NCBI GenBank assembly: GCA_004325065.1
Contig: PITI01000614.1
Location: forward strand, 1-10,279
Origin: Hamiltosporidium magnivora
Taxonomy: Eukaryota > Microsporidia > Dubosqiidae
Length of the DNA stretch: 10,279 bases
Reading direction: 5' to 3'
The notes under the pieces are model-generated. The model saw only the letters and a program-made list of their open reading frames with translations, was not told the origin of the DNA and ran no database searches. Below, one piece after another: positions 8,169 through 10,279 of this stretch. Numbering within the stretch: position 1 is the first letter of the stretch; the number at the start of each line of letters is the position of its first letter. The position numbers were made by a program, and so were the translations under genes.

Positions 8169-9322
8169 AAAAAGATTTTATGAATAAAATGCAAAACAAT
8201 AATATTTTATAACCAACAAAATTGTGTATGATTTCGAGGGATAACAGAAAATAATATTTAACTTTCCATAAATAATCAAAGTATATTAAGAATTCGTTTG
8301 TATGCAAGAATTCCGCAAAATTCATAAAGTTATATTGCGATCACCCAAAACAATGATATTTTAAAACGACACAAATATATATAAATGATTTATTCAGGAG
8401 TAAAGGAATTTGTTTTTAATTAAAATTCTGGGAAACATATTTCATCACTTTTAAATATTTTTTCCACCATTTTTGCTGCTTAGTGTCTTTCTCTAAATCG
8501 TCTCGTCAGGTACATTAATTAAAGATTTCTTGCGGTGCGTTGTACAGCTAAAATACTTAAAGTTAAAATATTTTTTGTATTTACTTTTAATTACTATCTT
8601 ATCGATTATATTTGGAGGTAAAGCATGTTGGTTGTTCATGTATCTAAGTTCCTATGGTAACACCTAATGATACTGTCTCTTAAATCGTTTCGAAATTTGT
8701 CTTGGCTCAAGTCCTCTTAGCTGACTATAAAAATTGTTTCGACTACCTTTTTTGCACTATCGATTAGATATAGGCCTTCACATTCATAATTATTTGCAGT
8801 CATTTAGCATATTTCTGGTGATATTTTGTCACAGTACCATCTCAATTTATCCTATAAGGAATGTCTCCAAATTTTCTTTAAAAATAAGACCTAACTTATT
8901 TGCTAATAGGTCATACTTGCGAATTTATCTGTTTTATCTATTTAGAATGTGTCTTAGGAAGTTATTTCTATTTCAATAAGAGTCATCATATTTTGGTTAT
9001 TGTCAAAAATCAATTAATCAGTCTAATGTCTAAAATATTGACTTTGGTTTTTATTCTGGTGTCCACTCTTATCTCTGTATACTCGTTATAAAGAATTTTA
9101 ACTGTGTGACTTTTAATTCGTTTTGAAAACTTAAATTTATATCTATTTAGAAGAGGAAGGGGAAAGTGTCTAACCACTTTATTATGCCGCCTGGTGTAGT
9201 CATAGCCGAGCATTTTCTCATTTTCAATTCTCTACATGATCAATTGTTTTACCAGATTTATTAAAGTGTTGGCTCATACCTTCTGCATCCCAGAATACAT
9301 TTCTATCCTGGATATAGCAAAA

Positions 9323-9327
9323 CAATG
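9323..9327. repeat. Target-site duplication, left copy (CAATG)
   Basis: Identical to 9571-9575. Together they frame the 243-base TG...CA insertion. Confidence 0.75.
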
Positions 9328-9570
9328 TGTTTATTTTTCATACCACAAAATTTCGAAATCATATTTATATTTTAAATTTAGTAAGCTTTAGAAACATATA
9401 TAGATCTTTTGTAAAACTGTACGGGTGCACAAAATGTATAATATAAACAAACACAATTCTTTCATTTTTAAAAATAACTATTTTTATTATGAGAATGTAA
9501 CAGTTGAGAGTAGACGATCTGTTTGAGAGAGACATACTTCAAATTTAGCTGTCTTCAGAAAAATATGGCA
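9328..9570. mobile_element. Probable solo LTR inserted in the LINE relic
   Basis: 243 bases beginning TGTTTATTTTTC and ending ATATGGCA, so bounded by TG and CA. They are flanked on both sides by the 5-base duplication CAATG (9323-9327 and 9571-9575), the size typical of LTR retrotransposon integrases. The ends are loosely inverted (TGTT-TATTTTTC against TGCCATATTTTTC). The interior holds AATAAA on the minus strand and a TATAATATAAAC stretch on the plus strand, as an LTR with promoter and poly(A) site might. No coding sequence is inside, so this is a solo LTR left by LTR-LTR recombination. The insertion model is strongly supported because joining the flanks with one CAATG removed makes the LINE frame read continuously through DEALFCYIQDRNVF. 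Element family and orientation are not determined. Confidence 0.75.
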
Positions 9571-9575
9571 CAATG
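9571..9575. repeat. Target-site duplication, right copy (CAATG)
   Basis: Second CAATG, directly after the terminal CA of the insertion. Confidence 0.75.
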
Positions 9576-9942
9576 CTTCATCACATGACCTAATATTCTC
9601 TTTCTTTAGCCATTTTGAAGTGTCACTAACACTTACACGCTCACTTTTTCTTTAATATATAACCGAGAATGAGGTTTTCGTTTTTATATTTCGTTATTTA
9701 TTTTTGCAAATCTAACTGCTTCTAAATTCTTTTCACGTCTTTCTTTTAACCCATATTTTGTAACTTAAAAATAGTTAAATTTGTATAAATAAAAAAGTTA
9801 TATAACCTCCGGAGCTAGAAGAAAATATTTTTTCATCTCGGAATTTACATTTCTATAAATATTCTGCAAATACCCGCAGCAAAGCAGATAAAATACTTAA
9901 ATTTACTATTAACGAATTACTGGACAAATATTGATTTACATT

Positions 9943-10179
9943 TTAAAAATTTTTATTTAATTTATTTAAACTTGCTATAACTTCATATTCCTCTTCCAAT
10001 TTTAGTATTTGACAAAATATTTTATCATATTCATCTTCAGACATATTGTTTTGATCCTCCCATCGATTCGTAACAGAAGAAATTTCTTGTAGCTTTTTAT
10101 TGATAATACTTACTACTTCTTCTTTATTACCTGTTTTAAGAAGTGTTGTCGTCAGTATATCTAATAAAGAATGTGGCAT
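9943..10179 (-). CDS. Small acidic protein of unknown function (78 aa)
   Basis: 78 residues, complete, intronless. Minus-strand AACAACCCAT runs straight into the ATG at 10179, giving the CCC start-site motif typical of microsporidian genes, and an in-frame TGA just upstream fixes the start. The protein appears wholly helical: residues 4-14 hydrophobic (LLDILTTTLL), 17-33 a charged helix (KEEVVSIINKKLQEI), an acidic linker around 41-50, and a last helix 50-75 (YDKIFCQILKLEEEYEVIASL) with heptad-like hydrophobic spacing that may form a coiled coil. No signal peptide or membrane segment. Two weak resemblances were considered: the Sus1/ENY2 SAGA-TREX2 subunit (a leucine-rich helix ending near Thr-Gly, then a KL-containing helix) and the Mediator subunit Med9 (two helices with a sEEq-like turn before an LE-rich helix). 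Neither is strong enough to name the gene. The TAA at 9943-9945 is followed within about 185 bases by the LINE relic. Confidence 0.8.
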   Translation of the reverse strand: MPHSLLDILTTTLLKTGNKEEVVSIINKKLQEISSVTNRWEDQNNMSEDEYDKIFCQILKLEEEYEVIASLNKLNKNF

Positions 10180-10191
10180 ATGGGTTGTTCA
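10180..10191 (-). promoter_or_regulatory. CCC start-site motif of the 78-residue gene
   Basis: The minus-strand sequence GAACAACCCAT abuts the ATG, with the CCC ending three bases before it. It is the second gene here with this arrangement, which supports both the start codon and the microsporidian origin. Confidence 0.6.
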
Positions 10192-10279
10192 CTTTCATTA
10201 TAATTCTATATTTTCTTTATATATTTGTAGAATAAAAACAAGAAGAAATATTTGAAGATTAAATCAAAGTATTTAAATA

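Larger units (their letters stand above)
7796..8699. other. Gene-free stretch between two transposon relics
   Basis: About 900 bases with no intact frame. Two hairpins lie within it (7801-7844 and 8114-8168). It may include the 3' tail of the hAT element on the left and the 3' untranslated tail of the LINE on the right, whose orientation points into this stretch. A minus-strand frame around 8430-8520 reads QQKWWKKYLK but was not assigned to a family. Confidence 0.5.
8700..9760 (-). pseudogene. LINE retrotransposon relic, post-RT and restriction-like endonuclease part
   Basis: Minus-strand remains of the C-terminal part of a non-LTR retrotransposon protein of the kind that ends in a restriction-like endonuclease (R2/R4/Dong type), which nicks target DNA for reverse transcription. 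Blocks, in protein order: KYGLKERREKNLEAVRFAKI (from 9758); SDTSKWLKKENIRSCDEAL (to about 9571); the insertion; then YIQDRNVFWDAEG; a worn zinc-knuckle region ending TIDHV; GYDYTRRHNKVVRH (from 9207); EIRVDTRIKT; LIEIEITS (8957-8980), at the place of the family's LIEVGI acidic motif; IRKYDLLANKLGLIF (8880-8924); DGTVTKYHQKYAK (8803-8841); and a last block near 8710-8790. Several frameshifts and stops break it. The longest surviving frame (9010-9213) is a fragment, not a gene. The reverse transcriptase itself is absent and should lie above 9760, where the small gene starts by 9943, so the copy is probably 5'-truncated, as LINE insertions often are. Confidence 0.78.

Noticed and set aside
8734..8979. 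Plus-strand 81-residue Phe/Ile-rich open frame
   Set aside because: It is antisense to the LINE relic, whose minus-strand blocks (KYDLLANKLG, TKYHQKY) explain the sequence. There is no start motif.
8900..9091. Plus-strand 63-residue hydrophobic open frame
   Set aside because: Also antisense to the LINE relic; its hydrophobicity follows from complementing the relic's Lys/Asp/Asn-rich codons.
9010..9213. Minus-strand 67-residue frame as a standalone gene
   Set aside because: Its sequence (GYDYTRRHNKVVRH...EIRVDTRIKT) is a surviving stretch of the LINE endonuclease region; matching blocks continue on both sides in other frames.
9328..9570. Reading the 243-bp insertion as a MITE of a DNA transposon
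   Set aside because: The 5-bp target duplication and TG...CA ends suit an LTR better than hAT (8 bp), piggyBac (TTAA), mariner (TA) or Harbinger (3 bp). The loose inverted ends keep this as a minor alternative.
1..10279. tRNA genes
   Set aside because: No GTTCRAATC-type T-loop paired with an acceptor stem was found on either strand by eye; a covariance search was not possible.

Overview
The window reads as a piece of a very AT-rich eukaryotic genome, most likely a microsporidian with an expanded, transposon-bearing genome. The reasons are short intronless genes, a shortened homeodomain protein, an Erf4/GOLGA7-family protein of only 109 residues, and a CCC or CCCC motif directly before the ATG of two genes, a start-site signal known from Nosema and its relatives. 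The species cannot be fixed from the sequence. No rRNA, tRNA or CRISPR array was seen.

Four protein genes are supported, all on the minus strand. They are: the first 456 codons of an Asn/Lys/Ile-rich protein that runs off the left edge (1-1369); an Erf4/GOLGA7-like palmitoyltransferase partner (2751-3080); a homeobox gene with a Tyr/Gly-rich tail (3318-3791); and a 78-residue protein of unknown function at the right end (9943-10179).

The other roughly three quarters is intergenic. Region 1370-2750 holds a compound direct-plus-inverted repeat (1500-1669), a probable small terminal-inverted-repeat element (1928-2117) and a near-perfect palindrome (2145-2176). Region 3792-5690 is extremely AT-rich and apparently empty apart from a fresh 71-bp tandem duplication (5421-5562). 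From about 5690 to 9760 the DNA is visibly less AT-rich and carries a graveyard of mobile elements: a decayed hAT transposase of the ZBED5/FAM200-like kind on the plus strand (about 6250-7790), and the 3' part of a LINE with a restriction-like endonuclease domain on the minus strand (about 8700-9760).

The LINE relic is split by a 243-bp TG...CA insertion (9328-9570) flanked by the 5-bp duplication CAATG. This is a probable solo LTR. Removing it brings the LINE reading frame back together, which gives an order of events: LINE first, LTR insertion and LTR-LTR recombination later, then decay. The genes do not form an obvious pathway. Two are regulatory (homeodomain factor, lipid-modification partner) and two are unassigned.
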